Of a stretch of DNA of 64,000 nt, positions 1 to 7,707 are shown piece by piece. The position numbers and the translations under genes are program-made. The notes beneath the pieces were generated by a model. That model had not been told where the DNA came from. It did no database searches and worked only from the letters and a program-made list of their open reading frames with translations. Position 1 is the first letter of the stretch. Each line of letters starts with the position of its first letter. This stretch comes from JBPRGG01 sp051418075 (GTDB lineage: Bacteria > Bacteroidota > Bacteroidia > Cytophagales > Cyclobacteriaceae), in the NCBI GenBank assembly GCA_051418075.1, contig JBPRGG010000183.1, forward strand, positions 1 through 64,000, given 5' to 3'.

Positions 1-78
1 AAATTTTTCTGCTGTTATGACTTCAAAATAGTCAAGCATTCCTTCGGGTAAAAATAATTCCCAGCCTGATGTATCCAC
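1..78 (-). mobile_element. 5' end of an ISAon1-like transposase N-terminal-region gene (cut by window edge)
   Basis: Reading the minus strand from a GTG at 78 gives 26 open codons running off the left edge (MDTSGWELFLPEGMLDYFEV then ITAEKF). The FLPEG-LDYFE pattern resembles the short first protein of ISAon1-type two-gene insertion sequences in Bacteroidota. A TAnnTTTG -7 element lies just upstream on the same strand. Only the N-terminus is visible, so neither the family nor an intact element can be confirmed, and I could not identify the terminal inverted repeat. Confidence 0.5.
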
Positions 79-94
79 AATTCTTTTTTTGCCA

Positions 95-102
95 CAAAGT
101 TA
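95..102 (-). promoter_or_regulatory. Bacteroidota -7 element for the transposase fragment
   Basis: The minus strand reads TAACTTTG, an exact TAnnTTTG match, 16 bases upstream of the GTG at 78. No clear -33 TTG is present, so this is a -7 match only. Confidence 0.4.
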
Positions 103-164
103 GATTATTTTTCTTCTCTCCACAGATTTATTGCTTGATCCGTTTTAACCACCGGGCGCACCAT

Positions 165-196
165 AAAAAAAGCCCCAGAAATTTCCTGAGGCTTTT
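165..196 (-). terminator. Intrinsic terminator after tRNA-fMet
   Basis: On the minus strand AAAAGCCTCAG pairs with CTGGGGCTTTT across a GAAATTT loop, with one internal mismatch, followed by a T run. It lies directly downstream of the tRNA, as expected for a single-gene tRNA transcript. Confidence 0.75.
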
Positions 197-202
197 GAGT
201 AG

Positions 203-275
203 TAGCGGGAGCAGGACTCGAACCTGCGACCTACGGGTTATGAGCCCGTCGAGCTACCAACTGCTCCATCCCGCG
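203..275 (-). tRNA. Initiator tRNA-fMet (anticodon CAT)
   Basis: A 73-nt cloverleaf reads on the minus strand. The anticodon arm is ACGGG-CTCATAA-CCCGT, so the anticodon is CAT and the stem carries the three consecutive G-C pairs that mark initiator tRNA. The D arm (GGAGCAGTTGGTAGCTC) and T arm (GCAGGTTCGAGTCCTGC) are canonical. The first base C faces U at position 72, giving the unpaired 1:72 position typical of initiators. CCA is not encoded: the bases after A73 are CT. A terminator follows at 165-196. Confidence 0.93.
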
Positions 276-362
276 CCGTTACTTTTTTATCTTTATTAAC
301 TTAAAAACTTCCATTTCCTGAATGGAGGTACAAAAGTAGGGTACTAATTTCTAAAAAACAAG

Positions 363-370
363 TACCTTTG
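363..370 (+). promoter_or_regulatory. -7 element of era
   Basis: TACCTTTG matches TAnnTTTG, 17 bases before the era ATG. No TTG is seen at the -33 spacing, so the assignment rests on the -7 box and its position. Confidence 0.5.
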
Positions 371-387
371 TAATAAATATTTAAACT

Positions 388-1284
388 ATGTCCGAATTAT
401 CTCATAAAGCCGGCTTTGTCAATATTATCGGTAAACCCAACGTGGGCAAATCCACCCTAATGAATTCCCTGGTAGGAGAAAGATTGTCCATCATTACCTC
501 CAAAGCCCAAACTACACGCCATCGAATCATGGGTATTATCAATAACCCTGATTTTCAGATCATCTATTCCGATACCCCGGGAATCATCACTCCCGCTTAT
601 CAGCTACAAAAAAATATGATGAACTTTGTCTATAGCTCTCTGGAAGATGCTGATATCGTTATTTTTATGACTGATATCTATGAAAAATACCTTCCGGAAG
701 AGGTAAGTTTCAACCAGATCCTGCAAAAGGTTCATCAGTCCGGTTTGCCGGTACTACTGCTGATCAACAAAATTGACCAGGCCAAACCAGGCCAGGTGGA
801 AGAAAAAATGGCCTTCTGGAACAATATTGTTAAGGCCCGGGAAGTTATTCCTGTCTCTGCCCTGAACCAATTTAACCTGGAAAAGGTTTTGCAGTCTATA
901 CTTGATCTTTTGCCGGTTCACCCACCTTATTATGACAAAGAGGAATTAACCGATCGGCCCGAGCGGTTTTTCGTGGCTGAGATCATCCGGGAAAAAATTT
1001 TTATGCATTATAAAAAAGAAGTTCCCTACAGTACGGAAGTGGCAGTTTTAGAATTTAAAGAGGCAGAAGATATCATCCGGATCAGGGTTGAAATCTTTGT
1101 AGAAAGAAAAACCCAGCGGGCCATTATCATTGGCAAAAATGGTGAAGCCATTAAAAAAGTAGGGATTGAAGCCAGGCAGGACCTGGAAAAGTTTTTCAAT
1201 AAACAGGTTTATCTGGAACAATATGTGCGGGTAGAGCCGGACTGGAGAAAAAAACTTTCCAAGTTAAATAAGTTTGGTTATTAA
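388..1284 (+). CDS. era: GTPase Era
   Basis: Era is a GTPase that binds the 3' end of 16S rRNA and helps mature the 30S subunit. The 298-residue protein has the P-loop GKPNVGKS at 15-22, DTPG at 62-65 and NKID at 127-130. A C-terminal KH domain spans about 195-298 and carries IGKNGEAIKKVG, the GxxG loop that contacts RNA. Length is normal for the family (about 300). The ATG follows a TACCTTTG promoter element. der follows 61 bases downstream on the same strand, a common pairing of ribosome-assembly GTPases in Bacteroidota. Confidence 0.97.
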   Translation: MSELSHKAGFVNIIGKPNVGKSTLMNSLVGERLSIITSKAQTTRHRIMGIINNPDFQIIYSDTPGIITPAYQLQKNMMNFVYSSLEDADIVIFMTDIYEKYLPEEVSFNQILQKVHQSGLPVLLLINKIDQAKPGQVEEKMAFWNNIVKAREVIPVSALNQFNLEKVLQSILDLLPVHPPYYDKEELTDRPERFFVAEIIREKIFMHYKKEVPYSTEVAVLEFKEAEDIIRIRVEIFVERKTQRAIIIGKNGEAIKKVGIEARQDLEKFFNKQVYLEQYVRVEPDWRKKLSKLNKFGY

Positions 1285-1345
1285 TAAGAAGAAATATTGA
1301 TTCATCTTTGAGGCTGGAAAGCCGGGACAACAATTTTAAAATGAG

Positions 1346-2653
1346 ATGGCAAATATAATAGCAATAGTAGGCAGGCCTAATGTGGGCAAATCCACCTTAT
1401 TCAATCGATTGGTGGAAAAAAGAAAAGCGATCATGGATAATTTCAGTGGGGTGACCCGCGATCGTCATTATGGCTATGGTGAATGGAATGGCAAACATTT
1501 TTCTGTGATAGATACCGGGGGGTATGTGTTTGGCTCAGAAGATATCTTTGAAGATGCCATTCGCAAACAGGTGGTACTGGCCATCAATGAAGCTTCAGTG
1601 GTACTATTCATGGTGGATTGCATTACCGGGATGACCGGCCTGGACCAGGATTTTGCCAATGTGCTAAGAAGCGTTAAAAAGCCGGTACTGGTGGTAGCCA
1701 ATAAAGCTGACAGTACTGAAAAAATGATGGCCAGCAACGAATTTTATGCCATGGGTTTTGAACAGATTTACCCGATTTCATCAGCTAATGGGTCTGGTAC
1801 AGGCGAGCTCCTGGATGATGTAGTCAATTATTTTAAAACCGAAGACGATGAAAACCCCCATGAAGGCATTCCCCGTATTGCCATTCTGGGTCGTCCTAAT
1901 GTGGGTAAATCATCTTTTCTGAATGTTTTACTGGGCCAGGAAAGAAGCATTGTTACTGATATTGCCGGTACTACCCGGGATGCTATTGATACCCCCTATA
2001 ATATGTTTGGCAAAGAACTGATCCTGACTGACACAGCCGGCATTCGCAAAAAGAGCAAACTTAAAGATAAGATAGAATTCTATTCAGTGGTCCGGTCCAT
2101 CGATGCCATGGAAAACAGTGATGTTTGTATCATCATGATTGATGCCCGCTATGGTCTGGAATCCCAGGATATGAATATCATTTCTCTGGCCGATCGCTAT
2201 AAAAAAGGAATGGTACTGATGGTCAACAAGTGGGACCTGGTAGAAAAAGACACCTATACCCACGCAGATTTTGAAAAGGTCCTGAAAGAAAAACTGGGAC
2301 CTTTGGCTTATATTCCCATTCTTTTTTCATCAGTACTGGAAAAGAAAAGGATTATGCAGGCACTGGATAAAGCGGCAGAAGTATATAAAAACCGACAAAA
2401 AAGAGTACCTACAGCCAAACTGAATGATGTAATGCTGCAGGAAATTCAGAATTATTCCCCCCCGGCTGTACGGGGGAAATACATCAAAATTAAATATGTG
2501 ACCCAACTCCCCACCCGCACCCCTACATTTGCATTTTTCTGTAATTTCCCCCAACACATCAAAGCTCCCTATGAAAGGTACCTGGAAAACAGGTTACGGG
2601 AGCATTTTGATTTTACCGGGGTTCCGGTGAAGTTGGTTTTCCGAAAAAAATAA
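1346..2653 (+). CDS. der: Ribosome biogenesis GTPase Der (EngA)
   Basis: Der carries two tandem GTPase domains and assists 50S assembly. Two copies of GRPNVGKS are visible, at residues 9-16 and about 181-188. Each is followed by a DTxG motif (DTGG, DTAG) and an NKxD motif (NKAD, NKWD). A KH-like domain fills about 350-435. At 435 residues it is full length. It shares orientation with era and is probably co-transcribed with it. An ATG five bases upstream is in another frame, so 1346 is the natural start. Confidence 0.97.
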   Translation: MANIIAIVGRPNVGKSTLFNRLVEKRKAIMDNFSGVTRDRHYGYGEWNGKHFSVIDTGGYVFGSEDIFEDAIRKQVVLAINEASVVLFMVDCITGMTGLDQDFANVLRSVKKPVLVVANKADSTEKMMASNEFYAMGFEQIYPISSANGSGTGELLDDVVNYFKTEDDENPHEGIPRIAILGRPNVGKSSFLNVLLGQERSIVTDIAGTTRDAIDTPYNMFGKELILTDTAGIRKKSKLKDKIEFYSVVRSIDAMENSDVCIIMIDARYGLESQDMNIISLADRYKKGMVLMVNKWDLVEKDTYTHADFEKVLKEKLGPLAYIPILFSSVLEKKRIMQALDKAAEVYKNRQKRVPTAKLNDVMLQEIQNYSPPAVRGKYIKIKYVTQLPTRTPTFAFFCNFPQHIKAPYERYLENRLREHFDFTGVPVKLVFRKK

Positions 2654-2740
2654 ACCTGCATTTTTATGTTTTTACAGTTGTAATTTGGCACAACTTTTAA
2701 GAAATATGCAAAGACGTTAAATTTACCAGCCCTGGAATTA

Positions 2741-3364
2741 ATGAAGGATAACCAACATATTGATATTTTTCAAAAATACCTCCCCGGTCTGGCTGTAAGC
2801 TATTGTTATGAGTTGTGGATCAGATACCGGTTCAGCTTTAAGATCACCCGGAAAAGGAATACCAAGTTAGGCGATTACCGATTCAATCCTCAAACCGGCA
2901 CTCATCTTATATCAGTAAATCACAATCTTAATCCTTACGCTTTTTTAATGACTTACATACATGAAGTAGCTCATTTGGTTACCTATCTGCAAGAAAAAAA
3001 ACATTGGGCTCCTCATGGCCAGGAATGGAAGCGCAACTTTCGCCAATTAATGACCCCCCTGCTGATACCAGAAGTATTTCCAGCAAAATTGCTAACGGTA
3101 TTAAAAAAACATATGATCAATCCCAAAGCCAGCTCCTATTCTGATCCCCAGTTGATCCTGGTTTTCCGGGAATTTGACCAACCTGCTGCATTGCAACCTC
3201 AGCAGGTCTGTCTGGCCCATATTCAATCAGGGGAACAATTTAAATTTAATCAAAGATGGTTTGCCAAAGAAAAACTGGTCAGGACCAGGGTACTGTGCCG
3301 GGAAATCAAAACCGGCAAGAAATTCCTGATTTCTCAGTTGGCTTTAGTAGAAAAGGAAACATGA
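2741..3364 (+). CDS. SprT-like zinc metalloprotease-fold protein
   Basis: This 207-residue protein has HEVAH at 74-78, the zinc-binding HExxH signature of the SprT-like family, with a hydrophobic helix around it. Family members are called SprT-domain or transcription elongation proteins; cellular substrates in bacteria are not established. The C-terminal third lacks the four-cysteine zinc ribbon of many relatives, keeping only two widely spaced cysteines. It starts 87 bases after der in the same orientation and may sit in the same transcription unit. The fold assignment is fairly safe, but the activity is inferred from the motif alone. Confidence 0.8.
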   Translation: MKDNQHIDIFQKYLPGLAVSYCYELWIRYRFSFKITRKRNTKLGDYRFNPQTGTHLISVNHNLNPYAFLMTYIHEVAHLVTYLQEKKHWAPHGQEWKRNFRQLMTPLLIPEVFPAKLLTVLKKHMINPKASSYSDPQLILVFREFDQPAALQPQQVCLAHIQSGEQFKFNQRWFAKEKLVRTRVLCREIKTGKKFLISQLALVEKET

Positions 3365-3381
3365 GATTGATCCTATATATG

Positions 3382-3405
3382 TTTTATGATGCAGTCAGCA
3401 AATAT
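3382..3405. repeat. Short copy of a dispersed degenerate repeat (fragment)
   Basis: TTTTATGATGCAGTCAG at 3382-3398 is identical to 4454-4470, and the next bases (CAAATAT against TAACTAT) remain similar. A diverged match is at 26709-26727. This copy contains only the end of the repeat, between the SprT-like gene and the toxin-antitoxin pair. Confidence 0.45.
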
Positions 3406-3537
3406 AACTTATACTATTCCAAGAAACATGACGGCTGACCGCCGTTGAATAATTAATTAAATTAAAAGCAGATCTCATCTTCATGGTATCAGTAAGTTAC
3501 CATCCATTTTTAAACTTCATGAAAATTTAGTAATAAA

Positions 3538-3569
3538 TTTGATTTTGGTGCTAAAGTGGTGTAATTTTG
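3538..3569 (+). promoter_or_regulatory. Promoter of the ParDE-type operon
   Basis: TTTG at 3538-3541 and TAATTTTG at 3562-3569 are separated by 20 bases, an exact Bacteroidota -33/-7 arrangement. The antitoxin ATG is 14 bases after the -7 box. Such promoters are usually autorepressed by the ribbon-helix-helix antitoxin. I see no clean palindrome over it. Confidence 0.6.
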
Positions 3570-3582
3570 CATCAAAAAGAAC

Positions 3583-3822
3583 ATGCCTAGACAAAGTATA
3601 TCTTTAACAAAGCCTAACGATGAATGGCTAAAGAGCCAAATTGAAAATAATGAATATAATAGTAAAAGTGAACTGATTAACGATCTGATTCGCCAGGCAA
3701 GAGGTCAACAAAAACAAATTGATTGGATTCGATTAAAGTTAGAGTCAGCCGAAAAAAGTGGTTTTACGGATGATCGTAAGGATGAAATTCTGAAAATTTC
3801 AAAAGATACACTTAATGGCTGA
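3583..3822 (+). CDS. ParD-type ribbon-helix-helix antitoxin
   Basis: The 79-residue protein begins with an RHH DNA-binding segment (SISLTKPNDEWLKSQIE, then SKSELINDLIRQA) typical of ParD/CopG antitoxins. The charged C-terminal half would wrap the toxin. It overlaps the downstream toxin start by 8 bases, which indicates translational coupling. The expected roles are toxin neutralisation and repression of its own promoter. Identification rests on the RHH pattern, size and partner gene. Confidence 0.85.
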   Translation: MPRQSISLTKPNDEWLKSQIENNEYNSKSELINDLIRQARGQQKQIDWIRLKLESAEKSGFTDDRKDEILKISKDTLNG

Positions 3823-4102
3823 TTATAGATTAAGTAACACAGCTAAAGAAGATCTAATTAGAATTCACCATTATGGAATCCATAAATTCGGACAAAAACA
3901 AGCCGATAATTATTTAAATAAATTTTTTGATCATTTTGAGATTATCGCTGAACGTCCTCTTGCATTTGAATCTGTGGATTATATAAGATCAGGTTACAAA
4001 AGATGTGTTTGTGGTGTTGACAGTATTTTCTATCGAATTGAAAATGACACAGTTGAAATAATGGCGATTGTGGGCAGACAGGATTTAAATCAAATTTTTT
4101 AG
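3815..4102 (+). CDS. ParE/RelE-family toxin
   Basis: This 95-residue protein opens with YRLSNTAKEDLIRIHHYGI, the N-terminal helix pattern of ParE-type toxins. It ends with the strand YRIENDTVEIMAIVGRQD, matching the family's conserved arginine-bearing C-terminus. ParE relatives poison DNA gyrase and RelE relatives cut mRNA; this sequence is closer to ParE by its N-terminus and tail. It overlaps the antitoxin gene, forming a normal antitoxin-first type II module. The reading frame is intact, so the pair is probably functional. Confidence 0.85.
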   Translation: MADYRLSNTAKEDLIRIHHYGIHKFGQKQADNYLNKFFDHFEIIAERPLAFESVDYIRSGYKRCVCGVDSIFYRIENDTVEIMAIVGRQDLNQIF

Positions 4103-4183
4103 GAGAATAAATAAGGAAAAACGGATGTTAACGCCTTGCAGTGCCGGTTTCAGTTCATTTTAAAAAGGACATAAGTAGTTGAG

Positions 4184-4496
4184 CTATTTATTAGTATTTC
4201 CGATCAATTCTGCTAATATTCCGGCACAGCCTATGAAGCAATAAAGTTGGGAAGTCCCGGCAGAAAATGCAGGAACTTTGGTGTGGCAGGCCAGGTTGGC
4301 CTCCAGCTTAAAAGCCACGGCAGGTATGGGAAATTTTTTCTTTCTTGGTTTTATTTGCCTGCTTTTTTTTATCAGGTACCTACATTTAGACAATTGTTTC
4401 AAAAAAAGCTGGTCCAGTCCGACAGGACAAAAGATGGAGGAAGGTAGGATGTCTTTTATGATGCAGTCAGTAACTATTTTGTTTCTCATCACTTAA
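4184..4496 (-). pseudogene. Decayed small-gene copy of a dispersed repeat family
   Basis: This stretch is related to 26520-26735 and, at one end, to 3382-3405. Read on the minus strand, both longer copies encode a basic stretch followed by a signal-like hydrophobic segment (RKKKFPIPAVAFKL here, RKIYRTGIAAFALGA there). Bacteroidota carry many small secreted-protein genes with such starts (for example DUF6520 proteins), so decayed copies of such a gene are my best guess. The 102-codon frame here (4184-4492) is open but lacks a recognisable domain. Identity is uncertain; the repeat relationship is the firmer observation. Confidence 0.35.
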
Positions 4497-4537
4497 TAAA
4501 ATAGTTTGCTTTTCCTAGTTTTAATTTCACTACAGTA

Positions 4538-5104
4538 ATGAAATATTTTTTAAAGACCTTTAATGTATTCCCACTGCTTATCCTTTCCATGTTTTCATGT
4601 ACTCAAAAGGAAAACTATTTGTCCATAAACAACTTAAAAAGTGTAGTATGGGCCGGCTGCTTTGACACCTATCACGAATTTTATTTTAGCGATCAGGAGC
4701 TATACATGACTTCCAATCAATTTCGAAACTATGGCCATCGTAATTTCTATACCATCAGAAATGATTCAATCATTGTTCCAGGATTCATTTTAGCTAAAAT
4801 TGAAAAATTGAATTCAAAGGTGTTAATTCTTAAAATTACTGATCCGGAAACCGGAGAATTAGCAAACGTAAACCTGAAAAAAATTGAAACCAACCTCATA
4901 CCCCCACCATATGCCAATATAGATGCCTTAAAGTCAGAGATATATTTTGATTTTTACCTGAAACATTTTATAAAAAGAATGAAGGAAAGCGAATGTTACG
5001 CCCCTTTATCTGAACCTATTGAATTACCAACTGCCGGCATGGATAGCCTGATAGACAGCTTAAAGAAAAACAAACCACCCACTATCCCAAATCCAAATGA
5101 TTAA
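4538..5104 (+). CDS. Putative lipoprotein of unknown function
   Basis: The 188-residue protein starts with a lipoprotein signal (hydrophobic run ending LSMFSC at about 16-21), so it is likely anchored to a membrane after processing at the cysteine. The rest shows no motif I recognise. It alternates short strands and charged segments and ends with a proline-rich tail (KKNKPPTIPNPND). It stands alone, after the decayed repeat and converging on the next gene. No function is proposed. Confidence 0.7.
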   Translation: MKYFLKTFNVFPLLILSMFSCTQKENYLSINNLKSVVWAGCFDTYHEFYFSDQELYMTSNQFRNYGHRNFYTIRNDSIIVPGFILAKIEKLNSKVLILKITDPETGELANVNLKKIETNLIPPPYANIDALKSEIYFDFYLKHFIKRMKESECYAPLSEPIELPTAGMDSLIDSLKKNKPPTIPNPND

Positions 5105-5131
5105 TCTGTGTTTTCCAAGTATTATCCGGCC

Positions 5132-5704
5132 TTAAAACAATGATATCCTGCGGGTTATCAACCGATCCACCAACTCATAAAGCTTTACCGGTGTCAGGGT
5201 ACGCCACTTATCCAATTGCAGGCTCCCCCCAAAATTAATGTAATAATCTATATTGTACTTCTTCATTTCATCCAGTACAAAATCCCTGAAATTTAGGGCC
5301 GCCACCCAACCATCCTCCACATCTTCAAACCATTCTTCATAGTAACAATCATCAGACCCATGAAAATTCAATACATTTTCCCCGATCAGGATAAACTTAT
5401 TAATGTCATACTTGCAAAAATGATCAATAATATTCCTTTTTAAATGCATGATATCATTATGCAGCGCATCATTCCACTCCCCGATAAACTCTATCACCAT
5501 AAATTTCCGCTGGTAGTCTACAAACAGAATCTTAATATACAGGGTTTCAGAACCAATATAATCCCAGGCAGGATCAATGTAATACCCATAAATCGCATCT
5601 GTATACTGATTAAAATCATATTGCTTACCATAATAGGGAGAGTTAGGGTCCTGCGACACTACATAAAATTTTTCCCAGTTGTAGTACGGTTCAATGTCAT
5701 GCAT
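5132..5704 (-). CDS. Conserved hypothetical cytoplasmic protein
   Basis: This 190-residue protein has no signal peptide or membrane segment and is rich in aromatic and acidic residues (for example HDIEPYYNW near the start, DDCYYEEWFEDVEDGW centrally). I recognise it as a protein conserved in Cytophagales-type genomes without assigned function. The start is the ATG at 5704; no in-frame upstream alternative is better. It converges with the upstream lipoprotein gene and precedes a repeat cluster, so it appears monocistronic. Confidence 0.75.
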   Translation of the reverse strand: MHDIEPYYNWEKFYVVSQDPNSPYYGKQYDFNQYTDAIYGYYIDPAWDYIGSETLYIKILFVDYQRKFMVIEFIGEWNDALHNDIMHLKRNIIDHFCKYDINKFILIGENVLNFHGSDDCYYEEWFEDVEDGWVAALNFRDFVLDEMKKYNIDYYINFGGSLQLDKWRTLTPVKLYELVDRLITRRISLF

Positions 5705-5870
5705 CTATTAATCCATTTAAATTCAGTAACTCAAATTTACCGTAATGGGTTCCTGATTTGATTAAGAATTGATTAAATTATTGTCATGAATCGGCTAAAC
5801 CAAACAGGTAATAGATAGCTGCCAGAGGAATCGCACATCCTTCCCACAATCCTTACCCACCCAATCCACC
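5705..5870. other. Intergenic, no gene seen
   Basis: Upstream region of the minus-strand gene ending at 5132. It becomes GC-richer toward the repeat block that starts at 5871. No open frame or hairpin stands out. Confidence 0.5.
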
Positions 5871-5966
5871 TCGCGGCGGCGAAAGCCTGCCTCCCGCCAT
5901 TCAAGGGGACTGACACAAACTTAATGGGTTCCACTGGCCATTTCGGTCTTTCGCTTCGCCTTCCGT
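5871..5966. repeat. GC-rich dispersed block with self-complementary ends (copy 1)
   Basis: AAAGCCTGCCTCCC and GGCCATTTCGGTCTTT recur in the same order and orientation at 46222-46343. The inner ends can pair: GCGAAAGCC here with GGTCTTTCGC, against GCTAAAGCC with GGTCTTTAGC in the other copy. The G-C to T-A change preserves pairing. The material between the arms differs in length. Each copy lies just left of a MITE-like element. Confidence 0.55.
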
Positions 5967-6005
5967 CCTAAAAAACGCATGAAGCTTATACCTTCAATTC
6001 ACATT

Positions 6006-6173
6006 CTAGTGTGTTAATCACTAAATTCACTCACTATTCCCCCCCCTCTTTTTACTTTATACTATGTTAAAATTTTCGACCGTAGCTTTGGCTATGCTCT
6101 CAAATTTTGCCTTGTCTAAAGAAAAAATATGAGCAAAAAATTTAGTAAGCCAATTTAATTATTACCACACTAG
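6006..6173 (+). repeat. MITE-like element with terminal inverted repeats (copy 1, 168 bp)
   Basis: It begins CTAGTGTGTTAATCACTAAA and ends with AATTTAGTAAG, then ATTACCACACTAG, so the ends are imperfect inverted repeats of about 20-30 bases. The whole unit matches the reverse complement of 46395-46555, including TTTATACT-GTTAAAATTTTC, GCTATGCTCTC and TTGCCTTGTCTAAAGAAAAA. It carries no open frame. The terminal CTAG could be part of the repeat or a 4-base target duplication. Confidence 0.75.
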
Positions 6174-6259
6174 CTAACACATGATCAGCCTTATCCCCGG
6201 GTGCCTGCTGTACCATTCTCATAAATCTTAGTGGTGACAAACCAGCAATTCAAAAAATA

Positions 6260-7372
6260 TTATAAACTTACCCCTACCCCAAATTCCAGCAGATCAGCCT
6301 TACCCCGGTAAGCTTTTAATCCTACCCGCCCAAACACATGAGGTATAATCCTGTATTGAATAGCATATCGTTGGTAATAATTAGAATAAAATTTAATTGG
6401 CAGATAAATAAACCGGGCAAACTGGAACAACAACTCAAATTGTCCCAGGTAAAAAATATTACCTATGGTCACTGCAGCCATATGATGATCAAATTCCATA
6501 TCTTCCGGAGGGCGCCTGGAGGTCATCATCCAGTACTCATGATAAGCCGAAGTATCATAATATCCATCCAAGCCCAAAAGCAGGGCATTGATAGGCGAAA
6601 TCTTTCTACTCAGGTAAACGGAAAGCAGGTTTACATGATTCAATACAGGATCGTAGCCCATTACATTTTTCCAACCCCGGGCATATGCAAGATGTAAATG
6701 AACTTTTTTATCATAATCCATTGCCGAATCCCTTTTGATAAACCGGTAAGCCCCCTGCGGTACATATCGCAAGCCAAACCCCACCATTGGTGCATTCAGA
6801 CCATTATTGGGGATTTTCAGGCGTCCATTGGAAACATGTCGGAAAGCCAGCCCGGTACTGAGCCAGGTTTTGTCTGTCAACCGGCGTTCATAGCTCAAAT
6901 TAATCCTCAATCCAAAATTCCAGTGACGACTGATGGCCCGGTTATCATGATTCTGATCCACATGATATATCTTATTATTATAGACCACCCCGGCCCCGGT
7001 AGCCAGCCTCACCCGATGATCAGTTCGGTTTAACAAGCCAAAATTCAGAGAAGTATAACCAGCATAGGCCTGGCCAAAAATCTGAGGGATCCCGTAGTTG
7101 TAATAAGACAGGTTAAGATCAAGCTCAGGATAGTTATACAAAGCTTCCCACCGCTCTTTACCTACAAAAGTTTTTTTAGCCAGCAACTCAAATCCATGCA
7201 GGTTAGACAATTGAAACAGTGGATCATGACTATGCATCTTGAACAGCCCGCCATAATATCCATTGACACCATAAGACCAAAGATCCTGCGGTTCATGTTT
7301 TACCGGCTGCCCATTCAATTGGCTGAAAACCAGAAAACTCATCAACAAAAGAAAGAAAAAGTATTTTAACAT
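6260..7372 (-). CDS. PagL-like lipid A deacylase / acyloxyacyl hydrolase family, outer membrane
   Basis: This is a beta-barrel type protein of about 370 residues with a signal peptide (LKYFFFLLLMSFLVFSQLNG). The segment FRHVSNGRLKIPNNGLN carries the HxSN motif of the PagL/lipid A 3-O-deacylase family, whose histidine and serine belong to the catalytic triad. It probably removes an acyl chain from lipid A in the outer membrane. I place the start at the ATG at 7372, giving a clean signal peptide; an upstream ATG at 7405 adds 11 polar residues. It is monocistronic. Family membership is good, but the bond cleaved is not shown. Confidence 0.78.
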   Translation of the reverse strand: MLKYFFFLLLMSFLVFSQLNGQPVKHEPQDLWSYGVNGYYGGLFKMHSHDPLFQLSNLHGFELLAKKTFVGKERWEALYNYPELDLNLSYYNYGIPQIFGQAYAGYTSLNFGLLNRTDHRVRLATGAGVVYNNKIYHVDQNHDNRAISRHWNFGLRINLSYERRLTDKTWLSTGLAFRHVSNGRLKIPNNGLNAPMVGFGLRYVPQGAYRFIKRDSAMDYDKKVHLHLAYARGWKNVMGYDPVLNHVNLLSVYLSRKISPINALLLGLDGYYDTSAYHEYWMMTSRRPPEDMEFDHHMAAVTIGNIFYLGQFELLFQFARFIYLPIKFYSNYYQRYAIQYRIIPHVFGRVGLKAYRGKADLLEFGVGVSL

Positions 7373-7405
7373 AGCCAGATGCTTACAAGGCTTTAAAATT
7401 AACAA

Positions 7406-7647
7406 AAAGCCACTAAAAACAAACCTATTTTATTGATCATCAGCCGGATTAAATTACTCAGGTGTGATTTATCATGGAAAATGATCAAAAATTCCACCTG
7501 TTTCAATTAAGGAAGTGATACCTCTTAATCAAGGATAAGTTGCCCAAGGTCATGAATTTTTCACTGAAAAAAATATTCAACATCGATACACCTCGGCTTC
7601 TATAAATATTTAGCCAACCGGAATTACTAGCGGCTGACAGATAAGAA
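7406..7647. other. Intergenic, no gene seen
   Basis: AT-rich spacer between the PagL-like gene and the terminator of the TonB-dependent receptor gene. It must contain the promoter of the PagL-like gene, but no exact TAnnTTTG was identified with confidence. Confidence 0.5.
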
Positions 7648-7683
7648 AAAAATAGCTGACCATATTAATGATCAGCTATTTTT
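7648..7683 (-). terminator. Intrinsic terminator after the TonB-dependent receptor gene
   Basis: A perfect 12-base inverted repeat, AAAAATAGCTGA and TCAGCTATTTTT, encloses a 12-base loop 24 bases past the receptor stop codon. The A and T arms make it potentially bidirectional. Confidence 0.8.
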
Positions 7684-7707
7684 AATGATGGTTAATATCT
7701 ATGAATG

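Noticed and set aside
69..299. Plus-strand open frame of 76 codons
   Set aside because: It runs through the tRNA gene and its terminator on the opposite strand, so it is a chance frame.
3583..4102. ParDE as part of a larger defence island
   Set aside because: Neighbours are housekeeping genes and decayed repeats; no restriction, nuclease or other defence gene is present.
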